A stretch of 43,577 nt of DNA. Source: Fidelibacterota bacterium. GTDB taxonomy: Bacteria > Fidelibacterota > Marinisomatia > SCGC-AAA003-L08 > D37C17. Below the pieces are notes generated by a model. The model saw nothing but the letters and a program-made list of their open reading frames with translations, made no database searches and was not told where the DNA came from. A program made the translations under genes and the position numbers. The stretch spans positions 1-43,577 of the forward strand of contig JASLLI010000002.1 of assembly GCA_030747125.1 (NCBI GenBank), given 5' to 3'. How positions within the stretch are numbered: position 1 is the stretch's first letter; each line of letters begins with the position of its first letter. Positions 1 through 9,131 of this stretch are shown here, one piece after another.

Positions 1-18
1 TATCGGAGTACAAAATTA

Positions 19-915
19 ATGAAACTATCACTCATACCCTTAATTTTCAGTTTCTCCTTATTTAGTCAAACCGTTTCAGACTTTGCCTATACTGGTGCCA
101 GAGCAGGAGCGCTGGCCGGAGCGGCAACTTCTATAAAAGGCAATGAAATGAGTATATATCACAACCCTGCTGCTATTGCCGAAACGGAAGGAAACTTTAT
201 TTCTGCAGGAGGAGGTCATTTATACGGTTTTACCTGGCTGCCTACCTATCAACTATCCCTCCTAATGCAAAATCCATTATTTGGGAAAATCGCAATTGGA
301 ATTCAAAAATTGGAAGCCAAATACAATGGAACTTCCCTCTCAAATGAAACTGCAATTTCTTTGGCATCAGGCATTGACTTACAGCATGACAGGAACTCCC
401 GTTTATCTGTGGGAGGAACAGTGAATTACCTTACATGGGAGTTAGGAAAATCTGCCGGTGTCAGCGGTGACGGTTCTGATGGAATTGATGGAGGAGAATT
501 GCAGGCTGTTTCTTTGGATTTAGGAGCCTTAGCTTCTCTTCGGGGGAAGTACCGCTTTGGTGTTTTTTTAAAAAATGCGAGTAATTCTCAAATTGGGAAA
601 AACTTATCTGCCCATTCACTTCCTCGCAGAATGAACGCAGGTATCAGTTACACACCCATTCCACACCTTACTACAACCATAGTCTCTGAGCAGTTTCTGG
701 GTAGAGATGACCTCCAGATTAAGGGAGGTGTTTCTTACCAATTCAAAAAAGGTATAGAGTTAAATATCGGGGCACAATCCAATCCAAACCGTATAGGTGC
801 AGGGGTTAGCATAGACCAGGAAATGGGGAGACAAACCATTCGAATGATATATGGTCTGCTGAGCCATCCCGTCCTGCCCCTCACCCATCAATATCAGATA
901 GGCATCACCTTTTGA
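19..915 (+). CDS. PorV/PorQ-like outer-membrane beta-barrel protein
   Basis: Predicted 298-residue outer-membrane protein. The first ~17 residues form a signal peptide (Lys at 2, then a Leu/Ile/Phe-rich core ending FSLFSQ). The segment GARAGALAGA (about residues 26-35) followed by HNPAAIAETEG (about 48-58) is the typical N-terminal pattern of PorV/PorQ (FadL-like) proteins of FCB bacteria, which serve as type IX secretion components or shuttles. The rest is alternating hydrophobic/polar strand-like sequence, and the protein ends in Phe, as many barrels do. ATG start with a weak CGGAG 8-12 bases upstream. Its TGA overlaps the TTG start of the next gene, so the two are probably translationally coupled. 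The promoter is probably outside the window. Assignment to the family is fairly secure; the exact role (secretion versus transport) is not. Confidence 0.72.
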   Translation: MKLSLIPLIFSFSLFSQTVSDFAYTGARAGALAGAATSIKGNEMSIYHNPAAIAETEGNFISAGGGHLYGFTWLPTYQLSLLMQNPLFGKIAIGIQKLEAKYNGTSLSNETAISLASGIDLQHDRNSRLSVGGTVNYLTWELGKSAGVSGDGSDGIDGGELQAVSLDLGALASLRGKYRFGVFLKNASNSQIGKNLSAHSLPRRMNAGISYTPIPHLTTTIVSEQFLGRDDLQIKGGVSYQFKKGIELNIGAQSNPNRIGAGVSIDQEMGRQTIRMIYGLLSHPVLPLTHQYQIGITF

Positions 916-3383
916 AGCATTCCATACTACTTGTATTTTTTACTTTAGGATTAGCTTTTAGCGGAAAAATAAATCTGAATACAGCATCTGCTGATGAGTT
1001 GGCTGTTCTGCCTTTATCGGAAACCCAGATTTATTCCTTAATAGACTATCGGGAAAGCCAGGGTTACTTTAACTCTTTATATGAGCTTTCAAAAATATCC
1101 GGGTTTAACACTACTCACATTCATGCTATTCGTAAATCCGTTACGGTAGCACTCCCCTCTCAATCAACCTTTGAAAAGGATATGCAGCGTGCATCCTATA
1201 AACTTGGACAATGGATTTCAAACGAAGGCAGCACAGAAGGGCTGTCTGAAGTCTGGTTAGACAGGTTTTACGAACCGCAAAATGTAAATGAAATGAACTA
1301 TGACGATCTCATGCTGCTGCCAAATTTGAGCCCTGTAGATGTTACGGCGGTGCTCCTGCAAAAGGAACGAGGTTATATTAAAGGGACCTTTGAATTGAAA
1401 AACTCCCCAGGGATCAGTTATTGGGGATATAAAAATTTGGTGGACTTTGTCCGTTTTGAGAATAAACCAGCAGATGAATCTCCCTTTCATATTCGAATAA
1501 ATTCATTGGTGCGTACCATTCCTATCACTTCAAATCCTGATGATGAAGGAACTGTTTCAGCTTTTAAAGACAGCAGCCGGCCTGAGCAGTTTCATAAAGT
1601 CTCATTTACTACGGTGAATAATTTAAAAGGGGGATATTCATATCACAGATATATGGGACAGCCCCGGGATGTTTTTACGGAAAAACTTTTTCTCTCAACA
1701 GAAAAGATACCTTTAGGGAAGGGAATTCGCTTAGACAGAGCTGTACTCGGCAACTTTACCGCCTCTTTTGGGCAGGGTGTCATATTTGAGACTGGAGATG
1801 ACTTCAGCCCTCGCAGAACAGGTTATGGATTCACAAAAAGAGCAACGGGAATTCATGGTGATCTGACCCGCAGCTCACAATATGTGATGCGTGGAGGAGC
1901 CATTCAAATGTCATCCCCCTTTTTTAGGGGTGCAATGTTTCTCTCTCAACATCCCCGGGATGCAGTCATTAATAGTGACTCCAGTTTCACCTCGCTCATT
2001 GTGATGCAGCCACGCCTTCCTTACGGTGCAAATGGAGACAGTTCGAAAATTTTTCACTCTCTTACCGGTTCATTGAATGAGGTAACCTGGGGAGGTAATT
2101 TTCAACTGTCGCCTGTTACCGGTACCCATCTGGGATTTACCTTTTTTGAAGCCCTCTATGACAGGCCACATATTCCCCAGGTGATTAATTCTATAACAGG
2201 TGGCGATGATGACTTTGATGCAGAATTCAGCCCGGATGATTATGATGATTACTCCGGTGATGCCTTTTACCTCACTTACATCACTAACTCTGCAGATGCT
2301 GAAATTGCAGCAATGGATAGTTCCGAAGCGGAATCAGAACTTTGGGAGGAGGCACAATCTTTTTTCAGAGTAAGAGGTTTTGACTTTTCAACGGTTTTGG
2401 GGAATATTGCCATTGCTGGTGAATATGGTGAAATGATGAAAGACGATAATCTGATTGGGTTTGGGAGCAATCCTTCAGCCACGGTGGTAAATGCTTACAC
2501 CCAGTTCCCCAATTTGAATATTCTCCTTCTCTATCGAAATTATGATTTAGCTTACGATAATCCTTACCAGCGTTCTTATTCAAATTATCAGCGCTATAAA
2601 ACCACCATATTTGAAGATTCATATTGGCTGGAGGACCCCATTTTCAGCTATTTATATTCCGGTAACCCCCAACCCCAGGCGGAAGAAGGATTTTTTATTT
2701 CTTCCCGCTACCAGTTTCACCGATCCTTTGTTGGCGTATTAAACTGGGATACCTGGAACCGAAAGGCTGACAATGCTAAATACTTCCGCACTGTTGCCAC
2801 AATAGACTGGAGGCCCGCATTTAACTGCCGGATAAAATTGCGCCAAAAATGGCAGGGAAGGGGAGTATTTGACATTCAGCATCCCAGCCCATTTTATTCA
2901 CGGGAATCCCGCCTGCAGGCTCGGCTACGTATGTCCCGCTATAATCAATTCGAAATTTTATACTCAAAGGGATATACCACATTTTCACCAAGGCCCCGCT
3001 TAACAGACAACGCCCTTGGTGGAGATATGATGGTGGGAGATATAGGCTCTCCCGATGAGACTATGGGTGTCAGCATTACCCATCATGCCGATCACCACTT
3101 TACCATGAAGGGAGGAATTCTCTATATCAAAGGATTCTTGTGGTATTTCGAAGATACAGATTTTCGAGTGTTTAACTCAGATAATGGTGCAGTCCATTCA
3201 TGGGTGTCTGTAGATTTGAAACCTACTCCCCTGCTTCGAGTTATGTTTAAGGTGAGCCATTCATCTGAAGCAACTTCAACACGAGTGGTTGACGGAAAAG
3301 CTCCCGATGGAAGATGGATGTATAATCCCATTGTAACGGGAGAGGAAATGGACTACAGATTACAACTCAGTTATGCCCTTTAA
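912..3383 (+). CDS. Helix-hairpin-helix (ComEA-like) surface protein with large C-terminal barrel-like region
   Basis: 823 residues. After a short signal peptide (about 1-17) comes a ComEA-like helix-hairpin-helix unit (INLNTASADEL near 20-30, with GYFNSLYELSKISG following). A second HhH-like unit lies at about 123-182 (NVNEMNYDDLMLLPNL, then GTFELKNSPGIS). HhH motifs usually bind the DNA backbone. The remaining ~600 residues are rich in aromatic and alternating residues, as in outer-membrane barrels, with an acidic stretch near 430-450 (DDDFDAEFSPDDYDDY). The start is TTG at 912, overlapping the previous TGA by four bases; no upstream ATG fits, and a signal peptide begins right there. The protein overlaps the next gene by 11 bases. 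DNA binding at the surface is an inference; such HhH-barrel proteins are poorly characterised. Confidence 0.7.
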   Translation: MKHSILLVFFTLGLAFSGKINLNTASADELAVLPLSETQIYSLIDYRESQGYFNSLYELSKISGFNTTHIHAIRKSVTVALPSQSTFEKDMQRASYKLGQWISNEGSTEGLSEVWLDRFYEPQNVNEMNYDDLMLLPNLSPVDVTAVLLQKERGYIKGTFELKNSPGISYWGYKNLVDFVRFENKPADESPFHIRINSLVRTIPITSNPDDEGTVSAFKDSSRPEQFHKVSFTTVNNLKGGYSYHRYMGQPRDVFTEKLFLSTEKIPLGKGIRLDRAVLGNFTASFGQGVIFETGDDFSPRRTGYGFTKRATGIHGDLTRSSQYVMRGGAIQMSSPFFRGAMFLSQHPRDAVINSDSSFTSLIVMQPRLPYGANGDSSKIFHSLTGSLNEVTWGGNFQLSPVTGTHLGFTFFEALYDRPHIPQVINSITGGDDDFDAEFSPDDYDDYSGDAFYLTYITNSADAEIAAMDSSEAESELWEEAQSFFRVRGFDFSTVLGNIAIAGEYGEMMKDDNLIGFGSNPSATVVNAYTQFPNLNILLLYRNYDLAYDNPYQRSYSNYQRYKTTIFEDSYWLEDPIFSYLYSGNPQPQAEEGFFISSRYQFHRSFVGVLNWDTWNRKADNAKYFRTVATIDWRPAFNCRIKLRQKWQGRGVFDIQHPSPFYSRESRLQARLRMSRYNQFEILYSKGYTTFSPRPRLTDNALGGDMMVGDIGSPDETMGVSITHHADHHFTMKGGILYIKGFLWYFEDTDFRVFNSDNGAVHSWVSVDLKPTPLLRVMFKVSHSSEATSTRVVDGKAPDGRWMYNPIVTGEEMDYRLQLSYAL

Positions 3384-4749
3384 ATACAAAATGAATAGAA
3401 AATTGTTTACTCAAAAATCAACTCCATACACTAAAACAAACCTTCCTGGAAAATCCTTTTCAACTTTGTTGGTGTTATCATTACTGGTAACCCAATTTCT
3501 CATGGGGCAGTCCCTGTTTAACCGCTTTACCGGTGCTGACCTGTTTAACGGATCAGTTTCCTCCTCTGCTATGGGTGCAACACATCTGCTAAACTCGAAT
3601 GGCAGCTGGCAGAGCAGATACAATCCGGCATCACTAACTAAAGGAGGGGCAGTCATTGATCTGCAGCTATCCAGATTGAATGTATTTGAGCGTCGCAGTA
3701 TGCCGGTGCGTGATAGTTTTGATGAATTCCTCACTCATGCAGATTATGCAGCCAATACCTATAATACAAATTTCATTCATGCAGGAATTACTTATAAGCA
3801 ATTCATCACGGGATTGGGTGATGTTGGAGTTGGTATAAGCCTCTCCCCTCTGTCTCATTTTAATTATGATTATTCTGAAGAAGTGAGAGGGTCTTATCGT
3901 ACTGAAGATGGCGAATATGCAGGGAAAGACCCTGTAGTTGGTTTTCAGAAATTAAATACACAGGGAATGCAGCGGATGGTTTCTTTTGGAGCAGGCTGGC
4001 ATCTGCAAAACCTCTTTCAATTTAACGGAAGTGTTGGTCTTTCCTTTAATCAGGTTTTAGGGTCTGAAATCACAGAAACCGTTCAAGTGGACTCATTATA
4101 TGCAGATGTTATAAATTTATCCACATATCCTGATCTTGTTCAATCTGCTAAAATCCCTTCAGGAAATTTCATAACTGTATCGGCAGAATTCCCCTTACTT
4201 GCCTACATTAAATTAGCTGCAAGCTATGAATCTGCTGTCACTATAAAATCAGACAGTTTCTACTGGGAAAGGGACTCTGCCAATGGATTTTATCAATTTT
4301 GGACAGACAGTAGTACTTATGTCCCTTCCGGGATAAATTTTATTAAGCCTGAAAAATCCACTCTGGGCATTAGTTATACCGGAGGAGAAAATAAAAACAT
4401 TAGCATCCACCTTGAAGCTGATCTCCTCCAGTATGACAAACATCAGGACTTAAGAGATACAAAAAATGTAAAATTTGGGTTTGAGTATTTAACACAGAGA
4501 GGTACCCCGGTTAGGGGAGGACTGGTCTATACAGGAAGCCCACTTCCGGGGATGAATCCTGTCTCAATATTTACCTTCGGTTCAGGTAAAACCATAAATA
4601 ATATCCAGATTGATTTCGGTGGTAATTATGGAATTCAGTCCTATAATCATCCTGATTTATTTCCCGTCTCCGGCGATATCCGGCCTGATTATGACTTGGT
4701 GAGAGAATCACAATTACAACTCCACTTATCTGTACAGTATCTATGGTAA
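3373..4749 (+). CDS. Outer-membrane beta-barrel protein, PorV/FadL-like
   Basis: 458 residues. A long basic N-region precedes a hydrophobic core (STLLVLSLLVTQFLMGQ), consistent with a signal peptide cleaved near residue 46. The following SSAMGATHLL and RYNPASL segments resemble the N-terminus of PorV/PorQ/FadL-type barrels. The body is made of strand-like alternating sequence and the protein ends ...SVQYLW, an aromatic C-terminus typical of outer-membrane barrels. The start at 3373 keeps the overlapping arrangement of this operon; an alternative ATG at 3391 gives a shorter n-region and no overlap. It overlaps the next gene by 7 bases. Probably a partner of the two barrels upstream; the substrate is unknown. 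Confidence 0.62.
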   Translation: MPFKYKMNRKLFTQKSTPYTKTNLPGKSFSTLLVLSLLVTQFLMGQSLFNRFTGADLFNGSVSSSAMGATHLLNSNGSWQSRYNPASLTKGGAVIDLQLSRLNVFERRSMPVRDSFDEFLTHADYAANTYNTNFIHAGITYKQFITGLGDVGVGISLSPLSHFNYDYSEEVRGSYRTEDGEYAGKDPVVGFQKLNTQGMQRMVSFGAGWHLQNLFQFNGSVGLSFNQVLGSEITETVQVDSLYADVINLSTYPDLVQSAKIPSGNFITVSAEFPLLAYIKLAASYESAVTIKSDSFYWERDSANGFYQFWTDSSTYVPSGINFIKPEKSTLGISYTGGENKNISIHLEADLLQYDKHQDLRDTKNVKFGFEYLTQRGTPVRGGLVYTGSPLPGMNPVSIFTFGSGKTINNIQIDFGGNYGIQSYNHPDLFPVSGDIRPDYDLVRESQLQLHLSVQYLW

Positions 4750-6659
4750 AATCCCTTATTTTTTGGGGGTTTCTTGCCTCACATCTCGTTTCTTCAGAGC
4801 CTGTGAGAATAAATCTGGTAACCACTAATGATATTCACGGGGTGTTAGCAAGTCAAACTGCGAATTTTATGAACCCTAATTATCCGCCTACCATTGTAGG
4901 TGCAGCAGCTTTTTCAAAGTATGTGGATGAACTCCGTATTTCTGCCGAACAAAATGGAGAGGGGCTACTCATCTTAGACGGCGGCAATTTTTTCCAGGGG
5001 AATCCTCTGGGTACCGTTGATGGTGGAAGGACAATGATTCAATGGATGAATCGCGTCGGGTATCATGCATTGGTACCCGGCAGCTATGATTTTATTTTAG
5101 GAGCAGAGGTGCTCAATAATGCTGCCTCCACGGCTTCCTTCCCCTTCCTTTTTGCAAACTTAGAATGTCATAACTGTCCTCTCATTCATGAAAATATAAA
5201 GCCTTACTCCATCATGGAAATTTCAGGGATAAACATTGGTATTTTGGGAATTGTAAACTCTCGATTAACTGAACTTGTGCTGGCGGAAAATTTGGAGGGA
5301 ACAACAGCATCACTTGAAGTCCCGGCAGTAAATAGGTGGGTACCCCAAATGAAAAGTGAGGGGGCAGAAGTTATCATTATTCTCAATAGTTCAGGAGTGC
5401 CTTGGGACAGAGAAGAAGAATATGCCACATTTCTGAATAAAGTTAAGGAGGGAGAAATAAATGAGAATCACCCCTTAAATGCACTGGAATTGGGATATTT
5501 TCTGGAGGATGTGGACTTTCTTGTTGCAGGCGGAAATTCGAAGGGGTATCCACTCCCCTGGTATGATCCCCATAGTCATGTTTTTGTCATGCAGGGATAT
5601 GGCGGTGGTACAGAGTTCAGTCATATCCAACTCCTCATTGACAGAGACAGCCATACTTTTAACGGCTATGAAACCGTTGTTGACGGCAGAGCGAGTCAAA
5701 CTTTGCTGGCAGATGACTTTCAGGTAAAAAGGAAGGATGCAGCCTGGATTCAAGAAAAACAGGATATGGCAATGAAACAGTATTATTCGGATGGAATGAA
5801 TCATGCATTGACTTCCTCTCATATTAAAAAATTACACAGGGAAGATTGGAATATCCCCTCAATAAATCAGGAGCATAATCTTGATATTATATCCTGGAAT
5901 GTGGAGTTTTTTCCGCATGCAAATGATTCAACTATTCTTTCCCTGGCAGAAGCCGTACTGGATTTAGATGCAGATATTATTGCCTTCCAGGAAATCCGCA
6001 AAACAGGCTGGTTCAGTAAGCTCATGGCATACTTACCCGAATATGCCTTCGTTGTATCTACCCAGGCATCCTTTATGGATTTGGCTACCATTTATAAAAA
6101 AGATCAATTTGAACTCATCCGTCATATTGAGCCTTTTGCAGACAATGATTATAACTTTGCAGGAAGACCCCCTCTTCAGACAGATATGAGATATTTTTCA
6201 GACGGAATGGAGAGGACCCTAAGAGTGGTAAACCTGCACATGAAATGCTGTGACTCAGGGCTTGAAAGACGCAAAAAGGCTGCCGGAATGCTCCATGAAT
6301 ATTTAAGTGACCGTCATGATGAATTTCCCAATGTAATTGTATTAGGCGATTGGAATGACGATACTAAAGATGCTCCGGGTCAACATTGTTTTGATCCTTT
6401 TTTCAAAGATGAACGCTTTTATTTTACTACCGAGGGAATTGCCTATGACATAAGTCAGGCGACCTATCCTAAAGAGCCTTATGTGAGTTTTTTAGATCAT
6501 ATCATGGTTTCTGAAACATTACTTCCAACCCATTCAGATTATATAGTAAAAACGCTCATTATGGGTAACTACATGGGTGGATATGATATTTATGAAGCCT
6601 ATATATCAGATCATCGCCCCGTGCTTTTATCTTTTCCTCTTCAGGTAGAAATTAGATAA
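4743..6659 (+). CDS. Secreted protein: degenerate 5'-nucleotidase-like domain fused to EEP nuclease/phosphodiesterase domain
   Basis: 638 residues with a signal peptide (about 1-18). Residues ~21-310 follow the layout of 5'-nucleotidase/metallophosphatase domains: TNDIHG (28-33) keeps the first Asp-x-His metal pair. The other signature positions are altered: DGGNFFQG (79-86) where GD is expected, GSYD (113-116) in place of GNHE/D, NSSG (215-218) without its His, and GGNSKG (263-268) in place of GH.H. Residues ~378-635 form an endonuclease/exonuclease/phosphatase domain with its motifs intact: SWNVEFF (384-390), FQEI (415-418), VNLHMK (496-501), GDWND (535-539), LDHI (584-587) and SDHRP (622-626). 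The second domain should therefore be an active metal-dependent phosphodiesterase or nuclease in the periplasm or outside the cell. Last gene of a four-gene overlapping operon. Substrate (DNA, RNA, nucleotide, lipid) cannot be told from sequence. Confidence 0.8.
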   Translation: MVKSLIFWGFLASHLVSSEPVRINLVTTNDIHGVLASQTANFMNPNYPPTIVGAAAFSKYVDELRISAEQNGEGLLILDGGNFFQGNPLGTVDGGRTMIQWMNRVGYHALVPGSYDFILGAEVLNNAASTASFPFLFANLECHNCPLIHENIKPYSIMEISGINIGILGIVNSRLTELVLAENLEGTTASLEVPAVNRWVPQMKSEGAEVIIILNSSGVPWDREEEYATFLNKVKEGEINENHPLNALELGYFLEDVDFLVAGGNSKGYPLPWYDPHSHVFVMQGYGGGTEFSHIQLLIDRDSHTFNGYETVVDGRASQTLLADDFQVKRKDAAWIQEKQDMAMKQYYSDGMNHALTSSHIKKLHREDWNIPSINQEHNLDIISWNVEFFPHANDSTILSLAEAVLDLDADIIAFQEIRKTGWFSKLMAYLPEYAFVVSTQASFMDLATIYKKDQFELIRHIEPFADNDYNFAGRPPLQTDMRYFSDGMERTLRVVNLHMKCCDSGLERRKKAAGMLHEYLSDRHDEFPNVIVLGDWNDDTKDAPGQHCFDPFFKDERFYFTTEGIAYDISQATYPKEPYVSFLDHIMVSETLLPTHSDYIVKTLIMGNYMGGYDIYEAYISDHRPVLLSFPLQVEIR

Positions 6660-6954
6660 TTTCTACTTTTAATGTGTGCCTGAAAATGGCACGAATAGAT
6701 TATTATTGTTTCCTTCGTTTTAGTTTTAACCATCTGGAAGCATGTATTACCTTATCGCTCAACCAACATGGTTAAGATAAATTCTGACAACGAAAGTGTG
6801 AATTGCTCTAAGGGATGAGATAATAAATTTCATTGTTTTTTTCAACTTTTCAAGTAAAATTATGATAATTCGTGATTAATCCCCATTTATCTGTTACATT
6901 AAAATACAGTTTCCGTCACAAAATTGTATATTATACCCCGGTAAATTTGACTAT
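6660..6954 (+). other. Intergenic spacer, AT-rich
   Basis: 295 bases between two genes of the same strand. I find no convincing terminator; the only hairpin is a 5-bp GTGCC/GGCAC stem near 6676-6692. An AT-rich stretch (TATATTATAC, 6927-6936) just upstream of the ATG at 6955 could be a promoter -10 region, but no matching -35 is seen. The downstream gene has no Shine-Dalgarno sequence. Confidence 0.3.
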
Positions 6955-8571
6955 ATGCGCAGAATTGTAACTTATATAATTACCCCATCGCTAATGGGAT
7001 TCTTGCTGATACTTTTACACATCAATTTGGTATCTGCCCAAAGCTGTCCGCCGGAGGATACTCTTGCTGTCACTCCTGCTCAGAACAGTTATAATTTCCC
7101 CTTGGTGAATAACTGGCATGGTGTGGAGATCATGACATGGAACATAAAAGAATTTGCCCGGCACTCTACTACGGTTAATCTTGTAAATGAAATTATTGCA
7201 GATGGTCTCCCTGATGTTATCGCCATCCAGGAAATTGAGGATATGTCTGAGTTTACCCAGCTTTCTTCAAGTCTCCCAGCCTATGAATTTATTCATACCA
7301 ATTATAATAGTACCAATTTAGATTTAGGGTTAGCTGTCAGGAAAGATTGTGCCGAGATTCTATCCAGTCAGACTCTTTTCCCTGGGGATGGCTGGGCATT
7401 TGCCGGCCGTTATCCTTTACAAGCAGAAATTGATTGGCATTGTGGTTCCTCTTATTTGAATTTTGAAATCATAAATGTACATTATAAAGCCTATGATGAA
7501 GGATTTGATCAACGCTATGAAGCTTCTGAAATATTAGAAAATTATATTTCTGATAATCCCAATACCAATATTGTGGTAGCAGGAGATTTTAATGATCATA
7601 TTGATGATCCCCAAAATTTTAATTCTCTTTGGCCATTGGTAAATAGTAGCAATGCCTATTTTGTCACTACCTCCATTGCGGGAAACTCCTATCATAATTC
7701 CTTCCCCTGGGGTTCTTATGCAGGGTTAATAGACCATATACTAATTTCTGCCCCTCTATTTAACGAAAATGAGAATGGCAACACCTATACACTGAGACTA
7801 GATGACTATATGGGGTCCTCTTCCTATCAAAATTATATTTCTGACCACCGCCCTGTAGTATGGGAAATTCCCATAGAAGCTACTGATCTGAATCTGGGGT
7901 TGGTCATCAATGAAATCCATCAAAATCCGGCTGCTGTTTCCGATGCTGACGGCGAATGGGTTGAAATCACAAATACTTCTTCAGAAAATATTAACTTGAA
8001 TGGACTCATTCTCCGAGATAACGGTAATGAAACACATACTATTTCCACCAATGTATGGGTTGCTCCGGATGCCTTTATTATTTTAGGTGCTGAAGGAAAT
8101 ATAGAAGTGAATGGTGGAGTTTCCGTGGACTATGAATACTCAGACTTTAGTCTCTCCAACTTGTGGGATGAAGTTATCATTGAGCATCCCAGCGGAGTAA
8201 TATTGGATGAAGTACATTATGATAATGGTGTTACCTTCCCCGATGAGAGTGGCATTTCCATGATGCTCCTGTCACCCGAAATGGATAACAGTATCGGAGG
8301 AAACTGGATGGCAGCAACAACCCCATTCGGAGCAGGAGATTTAGGAACTCCGGGAGAAGCCAATTTTTCAGATGATGACTGTGAACCTTTGGGAGATATG
8401 AACGATGATGAAGGCTTCAATGTGTTAGATGTAGTCATCTTAGCAAACTGTGTTTTAGAAAATACCTGTGAATCAAATTGTGCCTCGGATATGAACCAGG
8501 ACGGTGTTGCAAATGTGTTGGATATTGTACAATTAGTGAATTGCATTTTGGCTAATTCCTGCGGAAATTAA
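6955..8571 (+). CDS. Secreted EEP-family nuclease with lamin-tail domain and dockerin-like C-terminus
   Basis: 538 residues. A signal peptide ends near SAQ (about residue 29). An endonuclease/exonuclease/phosphatase domain (about 50-305) has all the usual motifs: TWNIKEF, AIQEIED, NVHYKAYDEG, VVAGDFND, IDHILIS and SDHRPV. It is clearly paralogous to the C-terminal domain of the gene at 4743. Next comes a lamin-tail (LTD) domain (about 315-455; VINEIHQNP, GEWVEITNTS, LILRD). The last ~70 residues hold two Asp/Asn calcium-loop repeats (GDMNDDEGFNVLDVV, SDMNQDGVANVLDIV) with paired Cys, like dockerin type I repeats. EEP plus LTD is the architecture of known extracellular nucleases such as Shewanella ExeM, so an extracellular DNase is the best guess. 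The C-terminal module may anchor or sort the protein. Confidence 0.8.
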   Translation: MRRIVTYIITPSLMGFLLILLHINLVSAQSCPPEDTLAVTPAQNSYNFPLVNNWHGVEIMTWNIKEFARHSTTVNLVNEIIADGLPDVIAIQEIEDMSEFTQLSSSLPAYEFIHTNYNSTNLDLGLAVRKDCAEILSSQTLFPGDGWAFAGRYPLQAEIDWHCGSSYLNFEIINVHYKAYDEGFDQRYEASEILENYISDNPNTNIVVAGDFNDHIDDPQNFNSLWPLVNSSNAYFVTTSIAGNSYHNSFPWGSYAGLIDHILISAPLFNENENGNTYTLRLDDYMGSSSYQNYISDHRPVVWEIPIEATDLNLGLVINEIHQNPAAVSDADGEWVEITNTSSENINLNGLILRDNGNETHTISTNVWVAPDAFIILGAEGNIEVNGGVSVDYEYSDFSLSNLWDEVIIEHPSGVILDEVHYDNGVTFPDESGISMMLLSPEMDNSIGGNWMAATTPFGAGDLGTPGEANFSDDDCEPLGDMNDDEGFNVLDVVILANCVLENTCESNCASDMNQDGVANVLDIVQLVNCILANSCGN

Positions 8572-9131
8572 CCTTAGTTGATAGTTAATTTTGTCATTGG
8601 TCATTTGTCATTAGGCGTTCGTCATTTGGCATTAGTCAATCGGATATAGAGGATCGGGGAATCTGTAAAATTATTACATAGGTAACATATTGATCCTAAT
8701 CCTTAGTTCTTAAATCATCCTAAATCGTTCTAATTCTTCTTTCTTCAATTTAATATCTTTACAATTCATCCTTGATTCCAAACTTTCCTAGTTGTGGTAA
8801 TTTTCCATAACTACTACATATTGTAGTCTCTGCCGTACCATTCTAAATTAAAAAATTAAAAAACCAATTTTACCACAAAATTCGATTGTGATTACTTTCT
8901 ATACCCCATACAACATATAGGGGGCATAGGTTTAATAATCATTAGTATAATTAAAATAATTTTGCCTATATATTACTATATAACAGGTATTTATAAATTT
9001 TTTTACTTATATTACTTAAAGTAATACATTAAATGCTTGCATCTCATTTTTGAATACTGTTAATATTGAAAAGCAAGAAAAAATCCCCATGGGGGTTGGC
9101 TTGAAAAACTGAACTAAAAATGAGGTGTAAC
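8572..9131 (+). other. Long AT-rich intergenic region with degenerate simple repeats
   Basis: About 560 bases with no plausible gene. Positions 8593-8640 carry a degenerate GTCATT-type tandem repeat, annotated separately. A stretch around 8690-8760 has loosely repeated ATCCTAA/AATC words. The rest is very AT-rich. A palindrome CCCCATGGGG lies at 9085-9094, shortly before the next gene. GAGGTG at 9122-9127 is a likely ribosome-binding site for the ATG at 9132. Confidence 0.45.
8593..8640. repeat. Degenerate GTCATT(N) tandem repeat
   Basis: About six imperfect copies of a 7-8 base unit (GTCATTG, GTCATTT, GTCATTA, GCGTTC, GTCATTTG, GCATTA) follow one another. The same family recurs at 11311-11351. 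It has no coding potential in this position and looks like a simple-repeat family confined to spacers. Confidence 0.7.

Noticed and set aside
9085-9094. CCCCATGGGG palindrome as an operator
   Set aside because: A 10-base palindrome alone is weak evidence, and no promoter could be placed next to it.
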